Below, piece after piece: positions 23,801-38,800 of a DNA stretch of 64,000 nucleotides. Under the pieces are notes generated by a model. The model was given only the letters and a program-made list of their open reading frames with translations. It had not been told where the DNA came from and did not search any database. Position numbers and translations under genes: made by a program. Location: NCBI GenBank assembly GCA_949128135.1, contig OX421977.1, positions 71,226,608 to 71,290,607 on the forward strand, in the 5' to 3' direction. Position 1 is the first letter of the stretch; every line of letters starts with the position of its first letter. This DNA comes from Parasteatoda lunata (taxonomy: Eukaryota; Arthropoda; Arachnida; Araneae; Theridiidae).

Positions 23801-26800
23801 GGGCAAATTTGGGAGTCTATTTGATGAATATATGTTATCTTATAATAAGGAATCACCATTACTAACATTTAATCATTCTATACGCAAATTTTCTTCAAAA
23901 TTAAAAGGTCTATCCTCATAATTTTTTTTTTATTTACATTTAACATCAGGACACTGTAAGCTATATTTAATTTCTGTTTCGTTAGTCTTTTATAGACCTA
24001 CCTTTTATAGTCCTACCCGTTAGTCTTTTATAGTCTTACATTTCTTAACCATTTTTGGCTTAATGCTTTTTGTTAATTTTAATACACATATTTGTAACAC
24101 AGTTATTAAGAAAAATAAATTTATAATTTTTTAATTTGGTAAAAAAAAAAAAAAAAAAAATTCTTAAATATACATGACTTGTATTTTTTATATTTATTTA
24201 TCTAAAAATGCAGTTTATTAATAATGATTTTCTTAATTTTTTTTCTCTGGGTTTGTATTTTTTCTTGTATTATTTGTATTGCTTTTAATTTTAATTTTCT
24301 TTACTATTTATTATTAAAACAATTGTACTATTGTTTTTTATAATTAACAAATTACTTAGATTGTAAAAGGCATATTTAATTTAATTATCATTTAAATGGA
24401 AGACCTATTTTATTCAGACTTTAAAAATGCAAAATTTAGACAATATTTTATAAAATTTTCGTCAAACAATTTTGAAATTTTACCTTTGATGAACTGATTT
24501 CTGAAGACCCCTTAGAAAAAAGTATGTTTATTTAAACACGATTTCTCTAAAACTGATTGACAAATGAACTTGTTAAAGATAAAGTTGACTAGATATTGAA
24601 TGAAGGATTTTAAAAAAAAAAAATTGAACTGTGAACTTTTAACAGAGTTGTATGCAGAAGAAAATATCTTTTTTAAAATTTAGAACAGCCTTATGTAATA
24701 AGTTGTGCTCTAAAAAATATAATAACCTTTGTTCAATTGATAGTCAATTCTATGTGAAAGAAGTGTAGAAAATTTGAACAGGGTTCCCACGGGTAAGGGA
24801 GAACAGGGAAAACCTGGAATTGTCAGGGAATTTTATTTTAACTCCAAAAATCACGGAATACTCACGGAAAGCAAAAATATTTTTACAAAATCCTGAAATA
24901 TTCCTGTATCATATCTGGAAAATAACCAGTCTTAAAATTATCGGTAACCAGTTATTATGATTTAAGTTAAATAATTCTTACATCTATTACAATTATTTGT
25001 TGTAAACATTTCACATTTTAGTCAAACTGATGTGTTCCCATCCTCATTTAATATTTTTTTACCCAGAAAATCTAATATTTCACTTTACAAATAAAAGAAT
25101 CAGAGTTTTCTGATGAAAATATGGTCTCAATTTTCATTGAAATTTACCTGGTATACCTGGAAAATTCAGGGAATTTTTTTTCACGAATTGAGTGGGAACC
25201 CTATTAGAGTTAGATAGGGGCATTTGTTTTATAGAAATCATGTCTAAACCCATTTTAAAAATAGAGTTTTCAAAGGCTCCCTCTCCTAGTGTTTCATTCC
25301 AATTGGGTATGTAAACTTGGGGTATCCATTCTTGATGTTAAAAATTCTCTTTGGCAATCGATAAGTTATTTTGTTTGGCAAGGTAATTTGTTGTATATAT
25401 TGTATATATTATTTTCTTCTGTTTGTCTTTTAGGCAGTTTATGGAAGAACTAGTTACTTTGATTGAAAGGACACCAAAAATTAGGTCTGCAACGAGATGG
25501 AAACAGCCTCATGTGCTAAAGTATGTATATATGTATTCAAAAGCTATGATTGTATTTTCTAGTATTGGAAAATTTTTATCAGTGTTATAGTGGTAAATTT
25601 TTCAGTGGGAGAGCACTAAAAATTCTGACATTTTATGTGTCTGTTGTATTTATTGAAAATATAGTAGTCTTCAAGGAACATTTATTTTAAATGCTATTTA
25701 ATATAAAATTCTCTAAATTATAACCAATTAAAAGGAATTTTTTTGTGGATCAGAGGGAGATGACTTAAGTATTTTGTACAAAATGTGCCTGCAACAGCAA
25801 AATGTGATATTACTAACAGAACTGTTAGTTTTTAAACAATTTAACTTATCAATCAACTATTTTACTTATGTTAAAAGTACAAAAAATAATTGCAGGGTAT
25901 AAAAATACTATTAAAATAAACTAGTTAACAGTAAACAAAAAAAAAATATCTAAAAAAACTTGCAAAATTGATAAAAAAAATTAGATGTATTTTCTTCTTC
26001 TTTTACCTAAAAAGCGAACCACTGCAACATTCCTTGTCATTAAAGTGGTCACCGAAACCATTTGAATGGGTCAAGTTTGGTCTAGAATAACTTATTTGAA
26101 TCTCTCTTACTTTCAAATTGTTATTAGAAACCTATAAGTAAAGTTTTAAACTATTTTAAAAGTAACTTCAAGGCTGAAATAAAATCATTTGTTCTTATAT
26201 TTATTAACAATTACCACTACCGAGTTTTTCTGATTTTTTCAAAGGTTTAGCAGAATTTCAAAAGCAGAAAAAAAAAACAATTGTTATAAAAAATTAAAAA
26301 AGCAAATGAATATTCTTTTCAAAACTTTAAACTAATATTTTTCCATTTTCTTTTGTAATTTAAATTTATAATAAAAAATATATATTTATTTTTATAAATA
26401 TTGACAAAGTTTGTATTCTACTAAATATTTTTTAAAAAGGTTACTTTTCTCATAGTAACAACAGTAGATATTACTGTTTTTTTATGCGATCCTACAAAAA
26501 AAGTGGGTAATTTAATTTTCAGTTGCTTAAATTTTCAATGACATACTGCATTTTCTACTTTATTGCTTTCAGTCATGAAAGTTGCGGAACTAAAATATAA
26601 AAAGTTAACTAAAAAATTAATGTCTGGTTTTCTCCTTATTAGCATATTTAGAAAACAATTGTGTATAAAATAAAAAATCCTTAACAAATAATTTTTACTA
26701 ATTTATCAATAGTTTTCTGTAGCTTATACATATATTTAACTCTATAATTCTTGATTGCAGGTTGAGAGTAAAACATGATTGCTTTCCTGCAAATCAGACT

Positions 26801-29800
26801 AGTTTTTTTCTATTTTATTAAATGTAGTAACACTGTTTGAAGAATTTTTTATACTAATTGCCCTAATAGTTCAACAGTTTTATTATTTCTATATCTTATT
26901 ATTTTAATTTGTTGAAATGAAGAAAAAATATATAAAATATAGTTTTCTTAAGACCAGTTATAAACATGTTTTTACTGTAATTTTTTTTAAACATTTATTT
27001 ATTTATTATTTTTTTCAGAAATTTACCTCCACCTTTAAATGAAGCTCTCAAACCAAGATCATGGAAGCAAGTTTATTCGATGAAAGAAGTTAACAGCAGC
27101 CTATCTAAAGTGCAAGTTGTTGGCTTTGCTCAAAAACTAGTAATTTGAATTATTAATTAACTAACATTAATTTACTTAAAATAAGTTAACATAACCTCTT
27201 CACAAATATGTTCACAAGTTAGCATAACATGTTAACATAACCTGTTCACAAAGATTTTTTGCTGTTAATATCATTTCAGGTTGGTCTCTTTCTATTATTT
27301 CAGTGTCCTATCTAATAGTTAGTAGATGTTTTTTATGGTTTTATACAGTGAAACCTCTGGGAAAGACCACCACTACGTAACGATAACCTCTATTTATGAC
27401 CACTTTTGGGAGGCATGGAATTTTTTCCATAAACTTGTGTTGCAAAAAACCTCTAGGAAAGACCATTAAAAACTCTCTCGGCAACTGGGCCAACATCTGC
27501 ACCAAGTACGGAAATAGCCAAATAAGGAAACACAAAAAAATATCAAAACAAAAAATTTGACAAAACTGGTAGATTAAAATATATGTTGGACTCTTATTCA
27601 GAGAGCTCTTTTTGACGATGCAACTTCATGTTGCAGTCAAAGTGCACTAAAGATGATGCTATCAATGATTTATTCGAAAGTTGAAAGTTAAATTAGAAAA
27701 AAAAGTTATTTTTAAAAAAACAATCATACCTCGTCTCATCTTTTCAAGCTAACTGATTTTTATGATATAAAATTAAATGCAAACTTGAATAAAAATCATA
27801 ACTGTTTATTTATTTAAAATAGCTTTATCATTCTTAGTTGGTAAATTTGTTTTTACACTAATTATATCATTTTTATAGACGCTAAATTTTGTTAATCGAT
27901 ATGTCTTTTCATGATGCCAACAGGAGTGGCATTTCCTGACTAAGAAAATGACACTGACGGAAAAATCATGAACCTTCGATAAGAATTTTGAAGTCTATGG
28001 AGGTAACCTTTAAGAATAAACAACATTAATCGATGACCGTTTTACTGTGGAACGGAGAATGGTTGCTTTCGAGTTTCACCGTATTTTAAAATTGTTTTTT
28101 CTTTTAAATTTGAATTAAGAACAGAATAGTATCGAAATGTTTGGTAAAGACAATTGTATTATATTATTTTTTCTAATCATTAAGGCCTATATTTTGATGA
28201 TGACATTTTTGGGCTCTTTTTTTCCCCCTGTATGGTTTTTTATGACCTTTTTTAAAAAATTTTGGGCTATTTTATTTTTATTGAAGCTCATGATTTGAAA
28301 GTTTGTGGGTATTTTTTTCTTCATTTTAAGATATTTGTCTTATATTTTATGGCCTTTGTACTATTACATTCTTGGATATTTTTTTTATGTTTAAGAATTT
28401 ATTGGCATTGTTTCTTTTCTTCTAATATTTTAGCTTGTTTTATAATTTTCATTATCTTTAGGAACTTTGTTTTCCATATAATTTTTCTCAATTTAATATG
28501 CATTTTAAACTTAAATGTAAATTTCTTCTTGATGTCTATTAATAAGCAATACAATTATACATTAAATGTAAGAAAGAAGTAATATTTTAAATTGAAATTC
28601 TTGGTTAATCTTATGGAATTTTGTAAGTCATCAAAATACAGAATTTAATAATCATGCTGTTTTTATCAAAAAGAAATTGTATTATCTTGGATTAAAGTTT
28701 ATTATCAAAGTAATTATAATAAAAATATTTTTTTCTATTTTAAAAGCATTTTTTTTGTTATTTTTTTAGTGCTCTTTTAGAAATTTTTTATACCTTAAAA
28801 AACAGCTGTTATAGTCATGTTATTTTTTACTAAACAATATTTGTGTTTTCTAGTTGAGTTTTTTTTTATCAAATGTTTCTTTTTTAGGATGTATTTGGGG
28901 CTTTGAAAATATCTGCTGTTAGTTCAGGTTATTGCTTAGGCAGTTGTAACTGGATTCTATGGACAGCTCATGAAAAGGTAATATTACAGAGTGCCTATGG
29001 GGACAGGTATCTCTTTGAAATTCCTCGACTTAATTTATAGACCTATAATAATTAATTATGTTTCTCTTTTTCTATGACTTAAGAGATAGTAAGGAAAAAC
29101 TTGCGGGACTTCTCTCTAACATAAGAGTAAAGCTCGTCGATTTTATTGCGTCATTTTATGCTCTCCCAAGAGTCTAATATGTAAATAGCATCTTCTTTGC
29201 CCTCTGCCTGATTTCCTGTGTGCTGGAATACTGGATTATGATTGCCTATATTTCAAAATTCGAGGGATTTTTTTTTTAAAATTGAGCTTAAACCCTGAAT
29301 ATTAAGGAAATGTCCTCTGATTAAATTTTCTCTCAACGTTATTTAAATCATATTAATGAAGATATGTAAATATTTTATTATTGGGATTATGTGGAAATGG
29401 TACTATTCAGATTGTTGTTGCAACTATATTCTTTTTATGTACATATTTTTTTTCTTCCATAATTAATTCAAATTTACCTTTTAAATGTATTAAATTAAAA
29501 GATAGTATCATTCAGATTGGTATGGTTCATTTGTATAATTATTATTTTATTTATCAGATTGGTTATGTTTCTGCCTCATCCACTTTAACAACTCATCCAA
29601 AACCAATGGAACATGCACCCTTAAAGAACTTTAATGCTCTAATCCTCAGCAGCTTGACTCAAACACCGCTAGCAAATCCTGACACAATGCTTGGAGAACT
29701 TTGCGTTACTGTTGGTAGGTCATGTGATTTCTTTTTCTGTATAACTTCATCATTTGTAAAGGATTTTTTTTTTTTTGAAAATAGTTATAAATTATTAAAT

Positions 29801-32800
29801 GTTGTTAAACCCTGATATCCATCATCTTCGCTCATCAAGAGTGTCAAAAATTCCAAAAAAAAAAACATTAGATAATTGGGAGAATTTTTCACTTCAGTTT
29901 TTAAAGTGTATGAACTGTATATATAAAATTTCTCAAAATAATTAATGATAATAATAGACTTTAAATTAAAACCGCTTACTTAAATTAAAACCGGTTTATT
30001 TTTCCAACATAAATAACAATGTAATGTTATGAAAGAATCATTATTTCATTTTTGTAATTATTGAATTTATTATGAATTTATGATTGAATTTATTATCGAA
30101 TGTTATTATGAAAGAATCATCATTGCTGTTTGATTGTCGTTTATCTGCAGTAAGATTTTTATGGTTAATTGTTTTAAAATACTATAATTTATCTTTTTTT
30201 AAAGAGTCTTGAGCAGTACATTCGAATCATTTTTATGCTAATTACTATTTCTATTTTATAGCAGGGAAGAATAGGTAAATATTGCCATAGCTCCTGACAT
30301 TAAAAAAAAAGGGAGCTATTTTTTAAACAAAGATTACAGTTAATGTTATAAAACTATACTTTTCCTCTTGCGCTTACTTCTGTTAACTATTTGATTTTTA
30401 CAGCAATATATATAGCTAGAAACTATTGTCCCTTAAAATATTACTCACTAGAAATATCGATAATGAAATACCTAAATAACTTTTTATCAAATGATTTTAT
30501 TTTCCTATAAAAACTTGCAACTCTTTAGTTCAAGGGTTGACTTTAAGTTTGCTGATTATTTAATGCAAACAATAATTTAAAATATGAAATTAAATTTTAA
30601 AATGTACTTTCTATCAATAAGCATTCTTTTTTTTTCTCTCTTAAATTTAATTTTCAAAATATTGGGGGATAGTTTCAATAGTTTAGTATGAACAGAAAAT
30701 TTTCAGTTTAACCCCCTCAAAATTAATATTACTTTTAGCAAATTTTAATACATCTATGAAACTATTTAAGCAAAATAAAACAATATTGCACATCGTTATA
30801 AAAATTGTTTTCCAAAGATAATTAATTTCATGCAAAAATAATTTCTTAAATTTTGTAAATATTAGGACGTAAAATTTTTTTGTTGTTGTTGTTAAAAACT
30901 ATGAAAGTTTGAAGACAAAATCTAAAATATTAACCGATGATTAAAAAGATGACTTTTTACAGCGATGACTGTAAGAAATGGAGGGAATGTTTTAATACCT
31001 TGTTATCCATCTGGAGTTACATTTGATCTGTTTGAGTGTTTATCCTCACATTTGGAAACTACTGGGAACTTATCAGTGCCAATGTTTTTCTTATCTCCAG
31101 TTGCAGACAATTCCTTAGCATATTCAAATATTCTAGCAGACTGGTAAGATGTATTTTAACTGAAGGTATCCTGCTAAAAAGGATTTTTTTTCCTTTACTT
31201 ATTTATATTAATTATGATTCATTTTATTTTTTTCATTGTTTAAGCAAAACCAGCTAATTAAATTCAGTTTAAAATGAAACTGCTGTTTTTTCCATTGCTA
31301 GGCCAGAAAAATATGAGTACATGAGGATGCCAACTGTACTAAAGATTTCCCATTAATTTGATAGAATAGTGCTCTGCAGAATTAAGGAAAACTTCTTATT
31401 TTATTTGATTATTATTTTATTTTATTATTATTTTATTATTATTTTATTTTATTATTATTTTATTTTATTATTATTTTATTATTATTTTATTTTATTATTA
31501 TTTTATTTTATTATTATTTTATTTTATTATTATTTTATTTTATTATTATTTTATTTTATTATTATTTTATTATATTATTATTTTATTTTATTTTATTATT
31601 ATTTTATTTTATTATATTATTTTTTTTATTTTATTATTATTTTATTTTATTATATTATTTTTTTTATTTTATTATTATTTTATTTTATTATTATTTTATT
31701 TTATTATTATTTTATTTTATTATATTATTTTTTTTATTTGATTATTATTTTATTTGATTATTATTTTATTTTATTATTATTTTATTTTATTATTATTTTA
31801 TTTTATTATTATTTTATTTTATTATTATTTTATTTTATTATTATTTTATTTTATTATTATTTTATTATATTATTATTTTATTATATTATTATTTTATTTT
31901 ATTATTATTTTATTTTATTATATTATTTTTTTTATTTTATTATTATTTTATTTTATTATTATTTTATTTTATTATTATTTTATTTTATTATTATTTTATT
32001 TTATTGTTATTTTTTTAAGAAGTCCTCTATTTTCTGGTGCAACCATTTTCCAACTTATTTACATTCTTTATTTCTAGTTATATTTGCAATTTAGAATTTT
32101 TTTTTATAAAATTATTGCTTTTGGATTAACTTTCTTATTTGTTTATACATTTATAAATTCTTATGCTAATTTTTAAACACTTTGATACATTGACATTTCA
32201 TTTATGATATGCACATAGCTAAAAGATGTTTCAATTGAATGTTTCAAAATAATATTTAAAGTACTCTATAAAGTTATGTTTAATTCTGCCGTAAAATTAT
32301 TGCACTTTTCAAATGCCTTTTCGAATAGAAAAAAAAGTTTACAGTCTTTAGTAATTTTATAGTTGTTTCAAAAGATTTAAGATCAATGTACAAGATATTA
32401 TTGAAAAAATTTTGGCATGGGCTTTAATCTGTTGAAGTCAATTTTTAATGAAAAATGCAGTACACGCTGGTCTTTGTACTTTCCAGCCTAGTGAGAAATG
32501 AAAAATGTTGGAACCATTTGTTTGTATTGGGGAATGCTAAAATTGTTGTCAGCTGCCATCCTCTTTCTCATTGTCAGTCTGCCTTGCACAACTGTGTAGT
32601 TTAATTCTTTTTAGTAATTTTTCATATTTATATAGTTTATTAATAAACAGTAAGCATTTTTGCATTAGTATTTTATCTTATGATGCATAACCAATGTTTT
32701 TTGTTTCATGCGAGAGGGGATAAAAAGTGGAACTTTATACTGTACGGTGCGTAGCGTTTTTAAAAAGTGCTTATTTTCGTTTTTTAAAAGCCCTTGAAGG

Positions 32801-35800
32801 TGATTTTTTCATTGGGTGTTTTTAAAAAGTACTTAATTTTCCCTTTTTCAAAATGAGATTTTCCCGTTACTATGTTGATTTTCGCTTCAAATTATGCAAA
32901 AAGATATAGTTCACATTGTTTTATTCAACGTTTTCATAATTAATTCAACCCTAATCTATTTCGGCGTGTAGTCAGTTCGTAACATGTGAAAACGCCAATC
33001 GTTTTACATGATTCAAAATTTCAAAAACAATGCCAAAAGGATTTTTTTTTTTTGACATGACGGTCAAAACATGATAAAACCGTCGATTGTCAAAAACTTT
33101 CCAACACTGCCTAATTATGATATCTTTTTAAAGTGCTGAAAAATATTTTTGCGAGTGCTGGAAAAGTGTTTAAAAATTTTGTTGTTGAATAATTTGGCTA
33201 CGCACCCTATACTAGCTGGCTTTTAAATTGCTAGAAATTATTTGTTTTGTATTGGATTTTTAAGATTTATTTCTTATTTTACAACTTATGCATAATTGGT
33301 GTGTTAACTTATACATTACTTATCTTTTCAAGGCTCACTCAGAGTAAACAGTGCAAAGTTTATACTCCTGAAGAACCATTTCCTCATGCACATCTTGTAA
33401 AAGGTGGAAGGTTGAAAGCTTTTTCTAGCTTAAAAGGTATTTTATTATTAGAAATTTATTTTGCTTATTTGTAACTTGATTGACTGTAACTGAATAGCAA
33501 TCCAAAATATTACCTTTTTGCAATTTTAACTATTTTATTTTATACATAATAATTAAAATGTCAGAAAAGTATTTAAAAAATCATAAAAGATCATCAAATA
33601 TTTTTTATAAATGTATTGAGTAGTATCAAATGTATTATATTTCAAAAGTTCGAAGTATTTTGCTCGTGTGTATATCTCTTTTATGCATTGTGCCAATTCT
33701 TTACTTGTTTTCCAAACTATGCTTTCAATTTTATTCCATGGTTACTTATTTATCCAAGATATTTTTTTTTAAATCAGCCTGTTTATAAATATTTTTTATT
33801 CTATTGCTATGTTTTAATTTTGTTATTTTAACCAGTTTGATATGGATAAAATTTATTTTGTTTATTTTAGTTGAAAAAATATTTAATTTAATTTTTAAAT
33901 TTCACAGTTTAGTATGTTGAATTTTTATTGTTAATTTTTTAATAATAATTTCATTCTTATTGTTTTTTTTTCTTTGTCTGAATTGTAACGCTTTTGCAGA
34001 CTATTCGGAATCAAAGTAATTCTGCAAAAATTAAATATTAAATCTCATATGTACGGTAGAGGATATGACATAGATAAAAGAAGATTTTTGTTGTAAATTT
34101 TATTAAAATTATTTGTGGGATATGTTTAATTTACACTAAAGAACTCCCAGTGTATGATGCCTCATTCTATTCTTATTCACAATCTTGTGTTCGTTATTTA
34201 TAATTTATTTATATTATGTTATCAAATTTCTTGGTCTAGAGAAATTCTGTTTCTATCAAAATGTATACTTTGACATGTTTTCTACCTAAAATTAACTTGG
34301 CTTAAAATAGAATAACTCTCTGGCGAAATATTGCTTTGTATGAATATTTCTTTATATTTGCTTGAACTTTATTCAAATATTTCCTGAAATACCTGAAAAG
34401 TAAGGCAGTTTTATTTTTGAAATTAAATAGGAACTCTTTTAACTTCATTTAATTAAAAATAATTTATTTTTCCTAATAATCAGTTAGGTGTCTTAACCTA
34501 TAAATGATTTTTACACTCTTTATTAAATACTTGTAGAAGAAAACTTTAGCCAAGAGTTTAGAACTCCTTGTGTTGTATTTGCTGGTCATCCCTCCCTAAG
34601 GTTTGGAGACTGTGTTCATTTCATGGAACTATGGGGTGGTAATGAAAATAATGTAATTATTTTCACTGGTATGTAAAAGTTTAGTTTTTAAACTTTTGAA
34701 ATTCTTTTATTTTTAAACACAAAATTATACCCCTTTGTATTTAGTGTTATTATTCAACTGTTAAACTTAAACGTGCTTATTGGTCTTGGGGGGGGGATTT
34801 GTTTTTAATTTACTATGCTGTTCTTTTAATAGCTACTTATTTCAATGTCATGTTTTAAATGAAATTTTTGGTGTGAATTGGTTGAAAATGATTTTCACAA
34901 TTATTAAATCTAATTATTTTTCTTGAAATGCTTTTTTGCATTTGCTTATAACTGTTTTTTATATCAGAGATAAGCAAAGTTTTTTCTCCCATTTATGATT
35001 AAATTTTTTAAATGGATGATAGACTTTCATACCTTTGAATATGAAGACACATAAAAAATAAATTATTTTTTATGGTTTAAAATAATTAAAGAAATTAATA
35101 CTATTTCTCTACATCTAAGCATAACATTTATATGATAAACATATAAAGATAAAATTTGTTGGCTCTACAAAAGGTTTACTGTGTGACTTGCCCCTAAACC
35201 AAAATTTTATTGAATTTATTCAAAGAAGTAAAGTTTTAAATTAAAAAAAAGTAGTATTACTTGGTTTTAATTCACTTTAACTGAAGGTTAAAGATAATAA
35301 GCAGACAATTTAATAAGTTGATAAACACTTAATTTACTTCTAACTAATTTACTCAACTTAAACTTTACTTAATTTAATTTCGTTTAACTGGAAAAGTTTT
35401 TATTATTAATGTATAATAAAATAAAAAATATATCACAACATTAAAGTTTTGTTAGATAAAATATGTATATAAATGAGCAAAATAAAATCTTGCATTGATA
35501 TTATGATTAAGAATTTATTAACACTATTGATAAGAGCGAAGATTTATTTTTCAGCATTGACTGTTAAAACATTATGTTTATTTATATGTTATCCTAGAAC
35601 TTATATTTATTATAAATATTTTTATGTATTTATTATTGCTCACTAATTAATCAAAAAATTCATTAATTCGCAACAAAAGAAAGAGAATTAATTTATATTA
35701 ATTCTAATTTTGCAAAAATATTAGATTCTTGATATGTTTGCTGTCTAACCTAAACTCTAGATTTTACAAATACAAAGATAATACAATGAAAGTATTTCAT

Positions 35801-38800
35801 ATTTCCTTCCTAAAAACCAGTTTTAAGACCCATTTGATCATAAAATATTTCTATAATAAATAGAAAAGTTTGTCCTTATTCCTTTCACTTTATCAAATTT
35901 CATTCAGAAAGTAAATAAGATTTACTTATTTTTAAAAATCAGAATTTAATGCACGCTTAATCCGCATCCATCTTGTTTTGCTGGAAATGAGATGGTTGCA
36001 TTAGAAGAATTAGTGGTTAACTAAGAAGTCAAAACATAGCTCTTAAAAGTTGAAATCTTGCATTGATGTGGATTGTTTCGAGGAGTTATGGAGTTAAAAC
36101 AAATCAAAATAATGATTTTTATATAACCACAGTAGTAGAATTTATAGGATGAATTTGCAGTGCTGTCTTTATAAGTTGAAATTTGTCTGTGACCTCAATT
36201 CAGTCCCGCACAGATTATTCTAGCTAAAATTCAGCTTAATCTGACACTGACATACTTGTAATAAAATTTGCAAGCATAAAGGTCCTTAAATTGTATATTA
36301 AAACTTTGTGTTTAATTTTAAGTTGAATTGTATACAATGATACAAAAGAATTTGCAGTAAACCCCAGTGCAGTCGTGATTTTAATTCTTTGCACTGCTCT
36401 CTCTATTCAGCTTTTCAATTTTTAATAAAAACAAGTGTAGAAATGTTTTTAAAAAAAGTCAGAAATTCTCTCTCCCTTCATTTGTTTGTCTGCTTTTTAA
36501 AAATAAAAAGATAACTTAGATGAGAAATAGTTTGCAGATGCTGTAATAATCTGCAGTGTCAATGTATGGGTTTCTGCTAACAGGCATAGTAGGATCTCGA
36601 TTTTCCAAATTAATTGGGACTTGGCCTACTTGGATAATCCAATTCTTCTCATTAAAAGATCCATCCACATTAATCAATAAATTCTAAAAATTGAGAATCA
36701 TTTCTTTTAAATTTATAGTGCTTTATACTATTAAACTTGATTTTAATACATCTACTTAATTTAGGTATGAAGATAATTTAAAATTTAGATACTGATAACA
36801 GTTTTCCTTAGCTTCTTTTTTGAAAAAAACCATTTGTGCTATGCAACATCTAAATCTAAATTGTTCTGCTGAGTACATTGTTAAGGAAATTCAGATTCCT
36901 TTTCTGGCTTTCTGAAGCTTTTCTCCCCTTCAGTTGTTTTATGATCTATGATTCTTGCACAGATACCCTACATACTTCCTTTTGGCGGAAGTGGAAGCCA
37001 TGATGTCCAAGCTAAACTATACTAGTAATAAAGGGAAAAAAACGGAAATTGCAGCTATGAGTTATCTATTGTAAAACCAAATCAACTGCCAAATAAAAGG
37101 TCTATTTTTTTACTCGCATATAATGAGCAATCCTATGTAGTCACAGTCATGTTTTTACTTTATTTTAAAGGCCTCATGTAATGATGCAACTAAAACAGCA
37201 TGTTATTGAAAATTGAGAAAAGAAAAAACGCTATCTATGTAAATAATAATGATAAAAAAAATGGAATTATTGACTTCAGCTTACAGAAGTCTTTGGATAA
37301 TCAAGGCTCACTTGTATTTTTGAAACTTTTTTGAAACTGAAACTACAATAAAATGCTAATGTTTAATGATTTTTATAGTAATTATATTCAAATAACAATG
37401 TTCCTATTTGCATTTGTAATATCTAGTAGACAAAACAACACTTGAATGTTTTATTTTAAATTTAAACTTATTTATTTTCAGAACCTGATTTTCCTTACAT
37501 GGAAGCTCTTGCACCTTACCAACCATTAGCAATGAAAGTAAGTTTGTTTTTAAAGTGAAAATATTTATTATTAGTTTATTACTTCATTTTATTTTATTAC
37601 TGTTACTTTTTATTGTGTTATGTACGATTTCTGTTAAGTAATAAAATTATAAAATATTAACAAAATTTATTTAATTAATTCTCGAACAAGATTGATTCTC
37701 ATTCTCTTTAATAAGGAAATATATTCTATAGTGTTCATTAAATTTTTGATGCAAAAAAATGAAACAATAAGCAATGTATTAGGTTTGAAATTCATATTTT
37801 CTATGCAAGCTTTTAGCCACATTTGCAAAAATAAGAAAACAAGTAAGAAAATTATTATTGCAATTTTATATCTTAAATAAATTGCTTATTAGTAATATTA
37901 ATTTGATAAAAATAATTTTCTGGATAGAAATTTACTTAAATAAATATTCTACAATATGTAAATTGCCTAAAATTAAAACCTGTATTTCTATCTAAAATTG
38001 TTAATGAGGCATTTGCAATGCACATTTTATTGGATAAGGAACAAAAAACACAAAAATATGCATATTTGCGCATTTTTCAAATAAATAAACTCTATTGTTA
38101 TTCATTCTCCGTGGTAAGAGTGATATAGTTATTATATTACTGCATTATTGTTTTTTAAGCATATTTAAAATTATTTGTCTTGCTTTTGTTCACTTAGGTA
38201 TATATTTATTCATTAATGAATTTTATTTTCATATTCAAACTTAGATAGTTTATCTTCCGATTGATACTAGTTTGAGTTTTAATCAAGCAAATAAGTTGAT
38301 CAGAGAATTAAAACCAGTTAACCTGTTACTGCCAGAACAGTATACAGTACCTTCTCCACTTTATCGTCACAGGCCAGATCAAAGTTTAACTATTGAAGCA
38401 GTAAGTATAATATCATTTCTATAAATTAAATTTAATACTATCTCAATATTTTTTGCACTTGCTTTTCTACTTAAAACTTAAATTACTTTAGATTTTCTAC
38501 TTTATCTTAAAATTCTATGTAACTTGGCTTCAGAGTTTACGTTAGGCATATTATAATACATAAATTATTATTTCTTGATTTGTTTAAATTGTTACAGAGC
38601 TAGGATGAAATTTGTAAAAAGTTATCAATGGTCCCTATTTTTTCACTGTTTTCGTGACTAAACTATTACGACCATATTTTTCAGATATTAATTGCCCCAT
38701 TTTTTGAGGGTGAAAAATCCATACCTAAAGAACCTTTTTGTGTCTGATTTCATAATTTTAAAAATCCTCTGTATTAAATAATTAGCATGTATTAAGTTCT

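Noticed and set aside
31369..32094. Long open frame of 241 codons on the plus strand
   Set aside because: It is wholly made by the TTTTATTATTA array; only Ile, Leu, Phe and Tyr appear, and it lies in an INTS9 intron.
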